DNA from: Paenibacillus foliorum
Lineage (GTDB): Bacteria; Bacillota; Bacilli; Paenibacillales; NBRC-103111
DNA: 64,000 nucleotides
Direction: 5' to 3'
Assembly: GCF_013141765.1 (NCBI RefSeq)
Contig: NZ_WHOD01000013.1
Location: 310,001-374,000, forward strand
Part shown: positions 8,147 through 16,229 of the stretch, one piece after another
Layout: the number at the start of each line of letters is the position of its first letter
Numbering within the stretch: the stretch's first letter is position 1
The notes under the pieces: model-generated
Told to the model about the DNA's origin: nothing
The model's input: only the letters and a program-made list of their open reading frames with translations
Database searches by the model: none
Position numbers and translations under genes: made by a program

Positions 8147-9364
8147 ATGAATCCTATTGAAAATCATACACAAAGTGCTCGCATGGGTGGTGGATGGAAT
8201 GTTAAAACCGTATTGTGGGGACTATTACCGCTTCTTCTGTTAGCTGCAATTATTGGTTTTATTGCCAAAGTCGGTACAGGAATAGACGGAGAAGCAGCAG
8301 CTCCGATTGAACAATTGAATGTCGAACGCATTATAATGAATCCTGACGGATTCGTCGTTACTCTGCTTAACTCAGGGCCGGAAGCCCTCACCATTGCTCA
8401 GACTATCGTTGATGACTCTTTTTGGAATGCTTCGTATGTACCAGGCCCTACCCTGAATCGTTTCGAAAGGGGGACCGTAACTATTCCATATCCATGGGTT
8501 CATGGTGACCCCCACCAAATAAAGTTTATTACATCCAATGGATTAATTTTTACCGGAGAAGTTGCTGTAGCTGCACTGACACCCCAGCCTGACTCGCAGC
8601 GCTTCTTTCAATACGCTTTAATCGGCTTCTATGTAGGGATTATACCGGTTGGATTAGGGCTGCTGTGGTACCCTTTCATGAGGAGATTTTCAATTCGAGG
8701 AACACAGGCTGTATTAGCCTTCACGGTTGGTCTGTTAATATTTCTTGCCGTGGACACATTCGAAGAAGGGTTTGAACTTGCTGCAAAGGCTCCAGGGGTG
8801 TTCCAAGGAACCGGCCTTGTCTGGTTTGGGGCATTGCTAAGCTTATTCTTTTTACTTGCTGTTGATCAAATGAACGAAAGGCGAATGGATCATGTTCTGC
8901 GGGAAGGACGCGGTGTTTCCTATAAGCTGGCATCCGGCATTGGATTGCATAATTTGGGTGAAGGTTTAGCTATAGGGGCTGCTTTTGCTGCGGGAGAAGC
9001 TGCATTGGGTACATTTCTGATAATTGGATTTACCCTTCATAATATTACGGAAGGGGTTGGTATTGCAGCTCCATTACTCAAGGATAAGCCGACTGCGAAA
9101 ACATTCATATTACTCGCTTTAATTGCAGGGGGACCAGCGATTCTGGGGACATGGACAGGTGGGTTTTTGTTTAATGAAACACTTGCAGCCTTATTTTTCG
9201 GTATCGGAGCGGGTGCCATTTTACAAGTTATTATGGTGATCTCACGGATGATATGGAAGGAATCTATCGAGCATCGTATAGCATCTGTTTCATGGAGCAA
9301 CTTCGTTGGATTAACTTTGGGTATATTGTTTATGTATGTCACAGCAATGCTCGTTAAATTCTAA
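8147..9364 (+). CDS. ZIP-family metal transporter with an N-terminal extracytoplasmic domain
   Basis: A 405-residue membrane protein. Residues 1-45 hold a first TM helix (TVLWGLLPLLLLAAIIGFI). Residues about 55-145 form a soluble beta-rich segment (NVERIIMNPDGFVVTLLNSG, WVHGDPHQIKF) of unknown type. Residues about 155-405 form a ZIP core with both signature metal-binding helices, GLHNLGEGLAIGAAF and TLHNITEGVGIAAP. ZIP proteins move Zn, Fe or Mn into the cytoplasm. The extra domain beyond the usual 250-270-residue core is the odd feature; with the oxidase gene beside it, it could dock the oxidase or bind metal. RBS AAGGAGGGG. It is the middle gene of the oxidase-ZIP-tatA operon. Confidence 0.87.
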   Translation: MNPIENHTQSARMGGGWNVKTVLWGLLPLLLLAAIIGFIAKVGTGIDGEAAAPIEQLNVERIIMNPDGFVVTLLNSGPEALTIAQTIVDDSFWNASYVPGPTLNRFERGTVTIPYPWVHGDPHQIKFITSNGLIFTGEVAVAALTPQPDSQRFFQYALIGFYVGIIPVGLGLLWYPFMRRFSIRGTQAVLAFTVGLLIFLAVDTFEEGFELAAKAPGVFQGTGLVWFGALLSLFFLLAVDQMNERRMDHVLREGRGVSYKLASGIGLHNLGEGLAIGAAFAAGEAALGTFLIIGFTLHNITEGVGIAAPLLKDKPTAKTFILLALIAGGPAILGTWTGGFLFNETLAALFFGIGAGAILQVIMVISRMIWKESIEHRIASVSWSNFVGLTLGILFMYVTAMLVKF

Positions 9365-9391
9365 GATTAGCTGAAAAGGAGGATGAGTGAA

Positions 9392-9571
9392 ATGATTGGA
9401 AATTTAGGAGCCGGGGGCGTTTTGCTAATAGTTGTTACTGCACTGGTTATGTTTGGTCCATCCAAGCTTCCCCAGTTAGGTAGGGCTGTAGGCACAACGA
9501 TAAAAGAATTTCGTCAAGGAACCAAGGATCTTTTGGAAGATAAAGCAAATGAAGAGAACAAGAAACAATAA
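9392..9571 (+). CDS. tatA: Sec-independent translocase subunit TatA
   Basis: A 59-residue TatA/E protein: a short N-terminal TM helix (GAGGVLLIVVTALVMFGPSK), the FGPSKLPQLGRAVG hinge, and a charged amphipathic helix. GGAGG at 9378-9382 fits start 9392 (9 bases); the ATG at 9383 would overlap the binding site. No tatC is nearby, so it must work with a TatC encoded elsewhere. Its place behind a Tat-signal oxidase suggests a dedicated export partner for that enzyme. Confidence 0.92.
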   Translation: MIGNLGAGGVLLIVVTALVMFGPSKLPQLGRAVGTTIKEFRQGTKDLLEDKANEENKKQ

Positions 9572-9580
9572 AGAAGTTAA

Positions 9581-9616
9581 AAGAAGGCGACCAAGAAGAA
9601 TCTTGATCGCCTTCTT
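9581..9616. terminator. Strong bidirectional terminator between tatA and the flavoprotein gene
   Basis: AAGAAGGCGA (9581-9590) pairs with TCGCCTTCTT (9607-9616), with a further inner CAAGA/TCTTG stem. It serves the convergent genes on both sides. Confidence 0.88.
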
Positions 9617-9617
9617 A

Positions 9618-10682
9618 TTAGTGACTTAACTCGTGTTTCCAAGTTAGTTGTTCTACAATCCATTCAGAGTCTATTCCAACGCCTCCAATGAGTGCTGATC
9701 CTCTTCGGTGCTGCCAAGGCAAACCGACAAAGTACAGTCCAAGTATAGGGCTGACTCCTCTCTTATGAATCGGACGGCCCGCAACGTCCACAACACCTGG
9801 GATGGATATCCAGGAATAATCACAACGAAACCCTGTTGCCCAAATAATATTGCGGACCGGGAGGTGTGAGCCGTCCTCGAAATAAACCTCTTCAGGTCCG
9901 AATCGCACCGTTGCAGGCTTCACCCTGACACTTCCATTAAGTAGGTATGGCTTCAGCTCGGTTCCTATGATCGGTTCATTCTGCCGCAATCTCCTTCCTA
10001 TAAAGCTGTCAGAAGTGGCTTGGGATAGTCCTAGAATATCGAACCAGCTGAATATACTTTTGCCTAGCAGACGGTTTGGAATAAAACGCAGAGGCTTTGA
10101 AACAGATAAGATCACTTGACGGCTTAAGGAGCATTCGGCAGCGATTTGAGTACCGGAGTTGCCGCCCCCGACCACTAAGACCGGTCCTTCTTGGAGCTGA
10201 AGAGGATTTTTGTACTGAGAAGAATGGACTTGATAAATATCTGCATGAAGAGCTTTTGCGGTTTCAGGAATAAATGGAGTTTGAAAAGGCCCGGCTGCTA
10301 TAATAATATTTTTGGCTGTATAGGTGTCGCGATTAGTATGGATTCGGAAGCCGTTGTATATTTTTGATAATCCCGTTACAAGGGTCTTAGTTCTAATAGG
10401 AAGAGAGAAGGCCATGGCATAGCTCTCCAAGTAATCAGCAACCTCGTCTTTATTGGGATAACCCTCGGCCTCGCCAGGCATCGGCATCCCCTGTAGTGAA
10501 CTGTATGCTCGGGGAGAAAATAGAGTAAGTGAATCGTACCGATTCCTCCATGAGTCACCAATTTGATTATTTGCATCTAAAATCATGAATTCAGTATTGT
10601 ACTTTCTAAGGAAGTATCCGGTAGAAAGACCGGATTGTCCGCCTCCAATAATAATAACCTCGTAGTCCATAGTAGCTAGCAT
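9618..10682 (-). CDS. CzcO-like FAD/NAD(P)-binding flavoprotein (flavin monooxygenase-like)
   Basis: A 354-residue flavoprotein. The N-terminal FAD Rossmann motif is IIIGGGQSGLSTGYFL; then GDSWRNRYDSL, the mid-protein NAD(P) motif VLVVGGGNSGTQIA, and the FMO-like WATGFRCDY near the C-terminus. This pattern fits the CzcO/YwrE-type flavoproteins often encoded beside cation diffusion or heavy-metal systems. Start 10682 is preferred: GGAG (10692-10695) lies 9 bases before it, whereas the ATG at 10697 overlaps that site. It is transcribed with the small His-rich peptide gene upstream from a promoter that overlaps an ArsR-type operator, so metal control is likely. The true substrate is unknown. Confidence 0.82.
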   Translation of the reverse strand: MLATMDYEVIIIGGGQSGLSTGYFLRKYNTEFMILDANNQIGDSWRNRYDSLTLFSPRAYSSLQGMPMPGEAEGYPNKDEVADYLESYAMAFSLPIRTKTLVTGLSKIYNGFRIHTNRDTYTAKNIIIAAGPFQTPFIPETAKALHADIYQVHSSQYKNPLQLQEGPVLVVGGGNSGTQIAAECSLSRQVILSVSKPLRFIPNRLLGKSIFSWFDILGLSQATSDSFIGRRLRQNEPIIGTELKPYLLNGSVRVKPATVRFGPEEVYFEDGSHLPVRNIIWATGFRCDYSWISIPGVVDVAGRPIHKRGVSPILGLYFVGLPWQHRRGSALIGGVGIDSEWIVEQLTWKHELSH

Positions 10683-10714
10683 ATTGATCAACTCCATTGA
10701 AAATCTGCAAATGT

Positions 10715-10855
10715 CTATACTATTAATTCTGCGTCGCCCAAGAGCTTAAACAGTATAATAACAGATGTAAAAAGTAACGAGATGTGTAATCCCGTTATAT
10801 TAATAGGCGTATGCGAGTGTCCATGACTAGGATTGTGACGATCATGTTCAGACAT
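10715..10855 (-). CDS. Small His-rich single-span membrane peptide
   Basis: A 46-residue ORF: MSEHDRHNPSHGHSHT (five His), then a hydrophobic helix (GLHISLLFTSVIILFKLLG). The His-rich head followed at once by a TM helix recalls the N-terminus of CDF cation exporters, but the protein stops after one span. A good minus-strand promoter (TTGCTT-17-TATACT, 10927-10899) and the ArsR operator (10875-10898) lie just upstream, and the CzcO-like gene follows in the same direction. Context suggests a metal-responsive peptide; a truncated transporter is the alternative. Start codon choice is uncertain (weak binding site). Confidence 0.55.
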   Translation of the reverse strand: MSEHDRHNPSHGHSHTPINITGLHISLLFTSVIILFKLLGDAELIV

Positions 10856-10874
10856 CAGTCTCATAATCCTTGTT

Positions 10875-10898
10875 ACATATGAGCAATTGTTCATATGT
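10875..10898. promoter_or_regulatory. ArsR/SmtB-family operator (site 1)
   Basis: A near-perfect 24-bp inverted repeat with arms ACATATGA and TCATATGT around a GCAATTGT core, the 12-2-12 form typical of SmtB/CzrA/CadC targets. It lies between the divergent small-peptide promoter (just downstream of its -10) and the arsR gene. A matching site occurs before the P-type ATPase gene at 11524-11545. Confidence 0.8.
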
Positions 10899-10927
10899 AG
10901 TATATGGAAGTTTTTCTTAGAAAGCAA
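10899..10927 (-). promoter_or_regulatory. SigA promoter of the His-rich peptide-flavoprotein operon
   Basis: On the minus strand TTGCTT (10927-10922), a 17-base spacer, and TATACT (10904-10899). The ArsR operator begins at the next base, so a bound repressor would block initiation. Confidence 0.65.
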
Positions 10928-10934
10928 CTCCAAA

Positions 10935-10963
10935 TTCTTAAATGAATCTCTTTCTGTTATAAT
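10935..10963 (+). promoter_or_regulatory. Probable arsR promoter
   Basis: Consensus -10 TATAAT (10958-10963) with TTCTTA 17 bases upstream, about 50 bases before the arsR start. Operator site 1 lies 37 bases upstream of the -35, so autoregulation from it would be indirect. Confidence 0.5.
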
Positions 10964-11012
10964 GTGTAACGTGGACTAGACTTAGTGGCAAACAAAGAAG
11001 GCGGTGCTTGTT

Positions 11013-11375
11013 TTGGAAAAAGTGCTTCAAGAACGATGCGATGAATCTTGCGAAGGGACTTCCAATGTTGTCACTTTAAAACAAAATTTGATAAATGAAC
11101 ATACAGCGGCGGGCTTGGCCGAGGTTTTTAAAGCGCTCGGGGACCCTACACGCGTGAAAATCATATACACGTTAGTACAAAATGAACTTTGTGTGCATGA
11201 TCTCACCCTAGTTTTGGAGATGAGCCAATCTGCTGTCTCTCACCAACTACGGTATTTACGTAACCTACGAATCGTTAAACGCCGTAAAGTAGGAAAGACG
11301 GTGTTTTATTCTTTAGACGATGAACATATAGAACAAATATTTGTCCAAATGCTGCAGCATATCAAGCACGGATAA
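11013..11375 (+). CDS. ArsR/SmtB-family metal-sensing repressor (CadC/CzrA-like)
   Basis: A 120-residue winged-helix repressor. The metal box ELCVHDL sits in the alpha3 helix and SQSAVSHQLRYLR is the recognition helix. The C-terminal helix DEHIEQIF...MLQHIKH carries the D-x-H and H-x-x-H ligands of the alpha5 zinc site. The N-terminus has CDESC, like the extra cysteines of CadC, so both alpha3N-type and alpha5-type sites may exist. Start TTG 11013 is preferred because AGAAGGCGG ends 9 bases before it; GTG 11004 abuts that site. Two matching operators, at 10875 and 11524, define the likely regulon: itself, the divergent peptide-flavoprotein operon and the P-type ATPase. Confidence 0.88.
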   Translation: MEKVLQERCDESCEGTSNVVTLKQNLINEHTAAGLAEVFKALGDPTRVKIIYTLVQNELCVHDLTLVLEMSQSAVSHQLRYLRNLRIVKRRKVGKTVFYSLDDEHIEQIFVQMLQHIKHG

Positions 11376-11420
11376 CTTGTTTTAAGAGAGAGAGCCTGAT
11401 TGTTATTTTTCAGTGAGTTT

Positions 11421-11448
11421 AAAGCAGGGGTGAGCCTCTGCTTTTTTT
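11421..11448 (+). terminator. Terminator between arsR and the P-type ATPase gene
   Basis: AAAGCAGGGG-TGAG-CCTCTGCTTT hairpin with one mismatch, followed by seven Ts. It makes the ATPase a separate transcription unit. Confidence 0.75.
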
Positions 11449-11485
11449 GTTTTATAACACTTTAAATGAATTAGGCTTTGTATGA

Positions 11486-11514
11486 TTGACACATGGATAA
11501 GAAAGGCATAATAT
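11486..11514 (+). promoter_or_regulatory. Promoter of the Zn/Cd P-type ATPase gene
   Basis: TTGACA (11486-11491), 17-base spacer, TAATAT (11509-11514); an overlapping TATAAT at 11514-11519 is an alternative -10. Operator site 2 starts 10 bases downstream, over the likely start of transcription. Confidence 0.65.
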
Positions 11515-11523
11515 ATAATCAAT

Positions 11524-11545
11524 ACATGAGCAACTAATCATATGT
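11524..11545. promoter_or_regulatory. ArsR/SmtB-family operator (site 2)
   Basis: An imperfect inverted repeat, ACATGAGCAA then TCATATGT, sharing the ATGAGCAA and TCATATGT parts of site 1. It covers the expected transcription start of the ATPase gene, so the ArsR protein would act as a roadblock or occluding repressor. Confidence 0.7.
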
Positions 11546-11565
11546 TAATAAGGAGCCTGATTCCT

Positions 11566-14208
11566 ATGTCTGACAAGTCTTCATGTTGCAGTCAGGATGC
11601 AAAGCACAGCCATATCCAGGAAGAAAAGGATCGGGACCACGAATCGTGTGCATGTGATCAGCACGAGCATCATCATCATGATTCTGATGACAAGCATGAT
11701 CACGAGCATGATCACGAGCATGAGCATGATGATAAGCATGATCACAAGCATGATCACGATCATAACCACAAGCATGATCATAACCACAAGTATGATCACA
11801 ACCACGATCACAACCACGAGCATGGGGATTTATGCGGCGGAAATCATAGTGCGAATACGGTAAACCAGACGGTTACTCTTGAAGGAATGCACTGTGGCGA
11901 TTGTGCCCTGAAGTTGGAAAAATCGATCTCACGTTTAGATGGAGTTGCACAAGTTCAAGTGAATTTTGCTACGGCTAAAATGAGTCTTGGTTATGACCAA
12001 TCCCAATTAGACTTCACTTCTATTAAAAAGCATATTCAAAACCTCGGATACGGGGTACAAGAGCAGGCTGCCGCCAGGCAATCCAGCGTTTTTCGTATTG
12101 AAGGCATGGACTGCGCAGATTGTGCACAAAAGTTAGAAAAACGTGTGGGGGCTCTTAATTCTGTAAATCAAGTCATGGTAAATTACGGCGCGGCTAAGAT
12201 GACTGTTGAACATGATGGCAGTGCTGAGCAATCGGTGATTCTGACTGTAAAGCAAGCTGGTTATACGGCTACGCCTGATACTGGCGGAAAGACTCTTTTA
12301 GCAGAAGAGCGTAGCTTTTGGAGACGTAATAATAAAGTAATACCAACTGCAGCATCAGGATTGATATTTACTTTAACTTGGGGTCTTGAGCTCGGGAACT
12401 TAATACCAGAATTAATATCAACGATCTTATACGCATTAGCTATGATCATAGGCGGTTATCGCATTGCACGAACAGGCATTTATGGTCTGAAATCCAGAAC
12501 CATCGGTATGGATCTTCTTATGACCGTTGCCGCTCTCGGTGCTGGACTCATTGGACAATGGGAAGAAGGCGCTGCTGTCGTATTCCTGTTCTCACTAGGG
12601 GAAACATTAGAAGCCTACACTATGGATCGTACAAGAAAGTCAATACGTGGTCTTATGGATTTATCACCAAGGGAAGCACTTGTCCGCAGAAACGGTGAAG
12701 AAATGATGATTGCGATAGAGGCCATTCAAATTGGCGATACGGTCATCGTTAAGCCGGGCGAACGAATAGCAATGGATGGTCTAATTAGAAAAGGAGCTTC
12801 AGCCATAAATCAAGCTCCTATTACCGGTGAATCCATCCCTGTAGAGAAAGGCGAAGGGGATGAAGTGTTCGCGGGTACGGTCAATCAGCAGGGAGCTTTG
12901 GAAGTAAAGGTAACTAAGCTGTCTAAGGACAATACCTTATCACGTATCATCAGTCTTGTGGAGGATGCCCAAGCTCAAAAAGCTCCTTCCCAGCGGTTTG
13001 TAGATGTTTTTGCCAAATATTATACGCCTGCCGTTCTTGTGATTGCCTTACTTATTGCCACTATTCCTCCTTTGTTTATGGGGGAGTCCCTTCAAGTATG
13101 GTTCTACAGAGCTCTTATGATGCTAGTCGTTTCGTGTCCGTGTGCCCTAGTTATATCAACACCGGTGTCCATTGTTTCTGCTATTGGCAATGCAGCCAAA
13201 AACGGAGTCTTAATTAAAGGCGGGGCTCATCTTGAACGGTTAGGCGCCGTATCTGTTGTTGCTTTTGATAAAACAGGTACGCTAACAGCCGGTATTCCGC
13301 AAGTAACAGAGATTATTCCTCTTGATTCCAGGATAGAAGAAGAGGTATTATCGATTGCGGCAGCAGTGGAGTCTGCGTCGGAGCATCCGGTTGCAAATGC
13401 TATTGTAAGAAGAGCCAAGCAAGCTAATATTCAGATGAAATCCAGTTCCTTGTTTACTTCGGTGACTGGGAGAGGGGCTCAGGCGAATGTCGAGGGAACG
13501 TTATTCTACATCGGAAGCCCTCGTTGGTTTATGAACGAATTGAATATATCCTTGGAACATGTTCAGGATATTATTCAGAGGCTCGAAAAGCAGGGGCAAA
13601 CCGTTATGATAATGGGTACCAGCAAGAATGTATGGGCTATATTTGCTGTCGCGGACGAAATTAGATCAAATAGCAAGTCCACTCTTGAACACCTTAAGGC
13701 AATTGGCATTGAAAAAACAGTCATGTTAACAGGAGATAACCAAGGTACAGCTCAAGCTGTAGCGGCGAAGCTCGGTAACATAGACTACCGGAGCGAGCTG
13801 TTACCAGAAGATAAAGTGAGCTCTATTAAAGAGCTGATGAACAAACATGGGTATGTTGCCATGATCGGGGACGGAATTAATGATGCGCCGGCATTAGCAA
13901 CAGCAACCGTAGGGATTGCAATGGGGGCTGCCGGAACGGATACCGCATTGGAAACAGCAGATGTTGCACTGATGGCGGATGATCTTTCTAAGCTGCCATT
14001 CGCTATTGGATTAAGCCGACGGGCCTTACGGATTATTAAACAAAATATTGCTTTTTCGTTGCTAGTCAAGGTCGTATTTCTTATCATGATCTTCCTGGGC
14101 ACATCAACCCTTTGGATGGCTGTTCTAGCTGATACGGGAAGCTCGCTTATCGTAATCGCGAATGGGATGAGGCTTCTGCGTACAAGAGTAGGATCAACCA
14201 GTGCTTAA
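11566..14208 (+). CDS. cadA: Zn/Cd/Pb-exporting P1B-type ATPase with a His-rich N-terminus
   Basis: An 880-residue metal pump. Residues 1-100 include a long His/Asp repeat tract (HDHEHDHEHEHDDKHDHK and similar). Two heavy-metal-associated domains follow with GMHCGDCALKL and GMDCADCAQKL. The pump core has TGES, the CPC motif (SCPCALVISTP), phosphorylated Asp in DKTGTLT, the SEHPVA HP locus and GDGINDAPA. In the last helices ADTGSSLIVIANGMRLLR carries the Asp that marks the Zn/Cd/Pb group rather than copper pumps. Start 11566 follows AAGGAG by about 10 bases; an upstream ATG (11542) lies inside the operator. Cys-rich SSCCSQ and SCACDQ at the start add soft-metal ligands. Repression by the upstream ArsR protein is inferred. 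Confidence 0.9.
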   Translation: MSDKSSCCSQDAKHSHIQEEKDRDHESCACDQHEHHHHDSDDKHDHEHDHEHEHDDKHDHKHDHDHNHKHDHNHKYDHNHDHNHEHGDLCGGNHSANTVNQTVTLEGMHCGDCALKLEKSISRLDGVAQVQVNFATAKMSLGYDQSQLDFTSIKKHIQNLGYGVQEQAAARQSSVFRIEGMDCADCAQKLEKRVGALNSVNQVMVNYGAAKMTVEHDGSAEQSVILTVKQAGYTATPDTGGKTLLAEERSFWRRNNKVIPTAASGLIFTLTWGLELGNLIPELISTILYALAMIIGGYRIARTGIYGLKSRTIGMDLLMTVAALGAGLIGQWEEGAAVVFLFSLGETLEAYTMDRTRKSIRGLMDLSPREALVRRNGEEMMIAIEAIQIGDTVIVKPGERIAMDGLIRKGASAINQAPITGESIPVEKGEGDEVFAGTVNQQGALEVKVTKLSKDNTLSRIISLVEDAQAQKAPSQRFVDVFAKYYTPAVLVIALLIATIPPLFMGESLQVWFYRALMMLVVSCPCALVISTPVSIVSAIGNAAKNGVLIKGGAHLERLGAVSVVAFDKTGTLTAGIPQVTEIIPLDSRIEEEVLSIAAAVESASEHPVANAIVRRAKQANIQMKSSSLFTSVTGRGAQANVEGTLFYIGSPRWFMNELNISLEHVQDIIQRLEKQGQTVMIMGTSKNVWAIFAVADEIRSNSKSTLEHLKAIGIEKTVMLTGDNQGTAQAVAAKLGNIDYRSELLPEDKVSSIKELMNKHGYVAMIGDGINDAPALATATVGIAMGAAGTDTALETADVALMADDLSKLPFAIGLSRRALRIIKQNIAFSLLVKVVFLIMIFLGTSTLWMAVLADTGSSLIVIANGMRLLRTRVGSTSA
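11650..11826 (+). repeat. Short tandem repeats encoding the His/Asp tract of the ATPase
   Basis: Repeated 6-12-base units of CATGATCAC/CATGAGCAC/AACCACAAG type encode alternating His-Asp/Glu/Lys/Asn. The run is in frame throughout. Such tracts can change copy number by slippage without loss of frame. Confidence 0.8.
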
Positions 14209-14232
14209 AAAAAATCGCATAATGTTTATAAT

Positions 14233-14266
14233 AGCTCCTGCTGACTATTTGCAGGAGTTGTTTATT
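14233..14266 (+). terminator. Terminator after the P-type ATPase gene
   Basis: CTCCTGC (14235-14241) pairs with GCAGGAG (14251-14257) and is followed by TTGTTTATTTTT. Confidence 0.8.
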
Positions 14267-14385
14267 TTTAAATGAGTCTGCTTCATTATAGGTATTCCCA
14301 ATTAAATTGCCTGCCTCCTACTATTAGAATAATTTAACCCATGAATGGGGACATTATTTTTACTTAGAAGAAGGTGGGTGGCATA

Positions 14386-16020
14386 ATGAATCACTTATCG
14401 CAGAAACAAAAGGTAACTGTTATGATCGCTCTTATGGGGGCGATGTTTTTTGCTGCTATTAACCAGACGATCGTGAGCTCGGCGATGCCACGGATTATTG
14501 CCTTATTAGGGGGCATGGAATATTACTCTTGGGTAGTGACGATATTCATGCTGGCTTCTACGATTTCTACGGTGCTGGTCGGAAAATTATCCGATATTTA
14601 TGGCAGGAAGCTTTTCTTGATCACTGGAATCATCGTCTTTATGATTGGCTCCTTTTTAACGGGTCTGTCCACTGACATATTCCAGATGATTATTTATCGA
14701 GCGATCCAAGGCGTTGGCGCCGGCATTTTAATGTCAACGACAGTTACAGCCGTAGGTGATTTATTCGCTCCTCGCGAAAGAGCCAAATGGACAGGAGTTA
14801 TGATGGCCATCTTTGGCTTTTCGAGCATTCTTGGTCCAACGGTCGGCGGCGTCATGATTGATCATATGCCATGGAAGTGGCTATTCTGGATCTTCCTTCC
14901 GTTAGGTATTATTGTTCTAGCTATGATCTGGTCTATGTTTCCCAAAGCGACGCGGGTTGAAGCTGAATCGGTTGATTACTGGGGTTCTCTTGTTCTTTCA
15001 GTATCAATTGTCGCTCTGCTTCTAGGCTTCTCGTGGGCGGGAGGTAAATACGCTTGGGGTTCAGTTGAAATACTGGGACTCTTTGCCCTCACCCTTATAG
15101 GTATTGTAGTTTTAATACTTATCGAAAGGAAAGCGAAAAGTCCAGTGATGCCGCTATCCTTATTTAAAAACAGTATTGTCAACATTTCCAACTCTGTGGG
15201 CTTTTTGATGAACGCAGGTATGATGGGGGCCATGATCTATTTGCCCTTCTTCGTGCAAGGCGTTGAAGGCTTAACTCCTACGCAATCCGGGTTTGTGAAT
15301 ATGCCGATGTCGGTAATGATGATCATTCTTAGTACATTGACAGGACGATGGATATCCAAATCAGGGAAATATAAACGTTTCGCAATCATTGGAGTAGCTG
15401 TAATGGTTGTTAGCATGATCATGATGGCCTATATGAACACGGTGGCATTCGCTGTTGCAAGCATGACTATCTTTGGAGTCGGACTAGGACTTAGCATGCC
15501 CGTGTTCACCTTGACTGTGCAAAATGCGGTACCCGCATCTCAGCTTGGCGTTGCTACCGCGACTGCAACGCTATTCCGAAACCTCGGAGGAACAATAGGG
15601 ATCGCCATATTGGGCTCGGTCATGAACTCTACAATGACAAACAAGCTGCATAATGCAATGAACTCCGGCGCGGGGGTAGATTTATCTAAAGTCAGCCCAG
15701 AAATAGCTGCACAATTGACTGCTCTCATGTCCCCCCAGCTGCTGCTAGATCAGCCTTTGTTGAAGCAATTGCAATTGACACTGCCAGCGCAAGTTCAACC
15801 ATTGTTCGCGCAAATGGTCGCTATGCTGCGTGCTGTATTAAGCGAAACTCTGTCCATGGTCTTTATAATTGGAGCTGTTTTAGTAACCATTGGATTGGTG
15901 TTCACCTTCTTCTTGAAGGAAATACCGTTACGTACCTCTAATGACAAGCCGCCAAGGAAAGCAGAAGAAGAAGAAAGTATTATTAAGGCTAAAAAGCCTA
16001 AAAAGGCTACTGCACATTAA
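14386..16020 (+). CDS. MFS drug exporter, DHA2 family (EmrB/QacA-like, 14 spans)
   Basis: A 544-residue membrane protein of the 14-helix DHA2 proton antiporters. Motif C-type FGFSSILGPTVGG and motif A-type GKLSDIYGRKLFL are clear; the N-terminus has the typical AINQTIVSSAMPRI motif. The last residues form a Lys-rich cytoplasmic tail. Start 14386 is used (AAGGTGGG 8 bases upstream) rather than GTG 14374. The gene stands alone between two terminators, downstream of the metal genes but with no visible shared regulation. The substrate cannot be told from sequence; DHA2 proteins export cationic drugs and dyes. Confidence 0.9.
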   Translation: MNHLSQKQKVTVMIALMGAMFFAAINQTIVSSAMPRIIALLGGMEYYSWVVTIFMLASTISTVLVGKLSDIYGRKLFLITGIIVFMIGSFLTGLSTDIFQMIIYRAIQGVGAGILMSTTVTAVGDLFAPRERAKWTGVMMAIFGFSSILGPTVGGVMIDHMPWKWLFWIFLPLGIIVLAMIWSMFPKATRVEAESVDYWGSLVLSVSIVALLLGFSWAGGKYAWGSVEILGLFALTLIGIVVLILIERKAKSPVMPLSLFKNSIVNISNSVGFLMNAGMMGAMIYLPFFVQGVEGLTPTQSGFVNMPMSVMMIILSTLTGRWISKSGKYKRFAIIGVAVMVVSMIMMAYMNTVAFAVASMTIFGVGLGLSMPVFTLTVQNAVPASQLGVATATATLFRNLGGTIGIAILGSVMNSTMTNKLHNAMNSGAGVDLSKVSPEIAAQLTALMSPQLLLDQPLLKQLQLTLPAQVQPLFAQMVAMLRAVLSETLSMVFIIGAVLVTIGLVFTFFLKEIPLRTSNDKPPRKAEEEESIIKAKKPKKATAH

Positions 16021-16027
16021 ATAATAC

Positions 16028-16064
16028 AAAAGGCGTACCGGATTCCATTCTGGCACGCCTTTCT
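16028..16064. terminator. Terminator after the DHA2 exporter
   Basis: AAAAGGCGTACC (from 16028) pairs, with one mismatch, with GGCACGCCTTT; T-rich on both sides. Confidence 0.8.
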
Positions 16065-16189
16065 TGTGTGCTGACAATAAGATTATCTCCAACAGCAGTC
16101 GGACTGTTCAAGTTGGAGTTGAAAATTAACAATTTCTTCGTATGTAGTTGACAGGCTGTTAACAAAGCTCCTCCATAATAAGGAATAAG

Positions 16190-16203
16190 GATGTCTAGAC
16201 ATC
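16190..16203. promoter_or_regulatory. 14-bp perfect palindrome before the ABC importer operon
   Basis: GATGTCTAGACATC lies 26 bases upstream of the binding-protein start codon and just before its ribosome binding site. Position and symmetry suggest an operator; the regulator is unknown. A TTGACA sequence sits at 16148-16153. Confidence 0.4.
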
Positions 16204-16229
16204 TTAATCATTCTAAAGGGTGGAGAAAT

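Noticed and set aside
11581..11863. Long frames in other phases across the His-rich region
   Set aside because: Products of repetitive DNA (runs of Val/Ile/Met) without ribosome sites; shadows of the ATPase gene.
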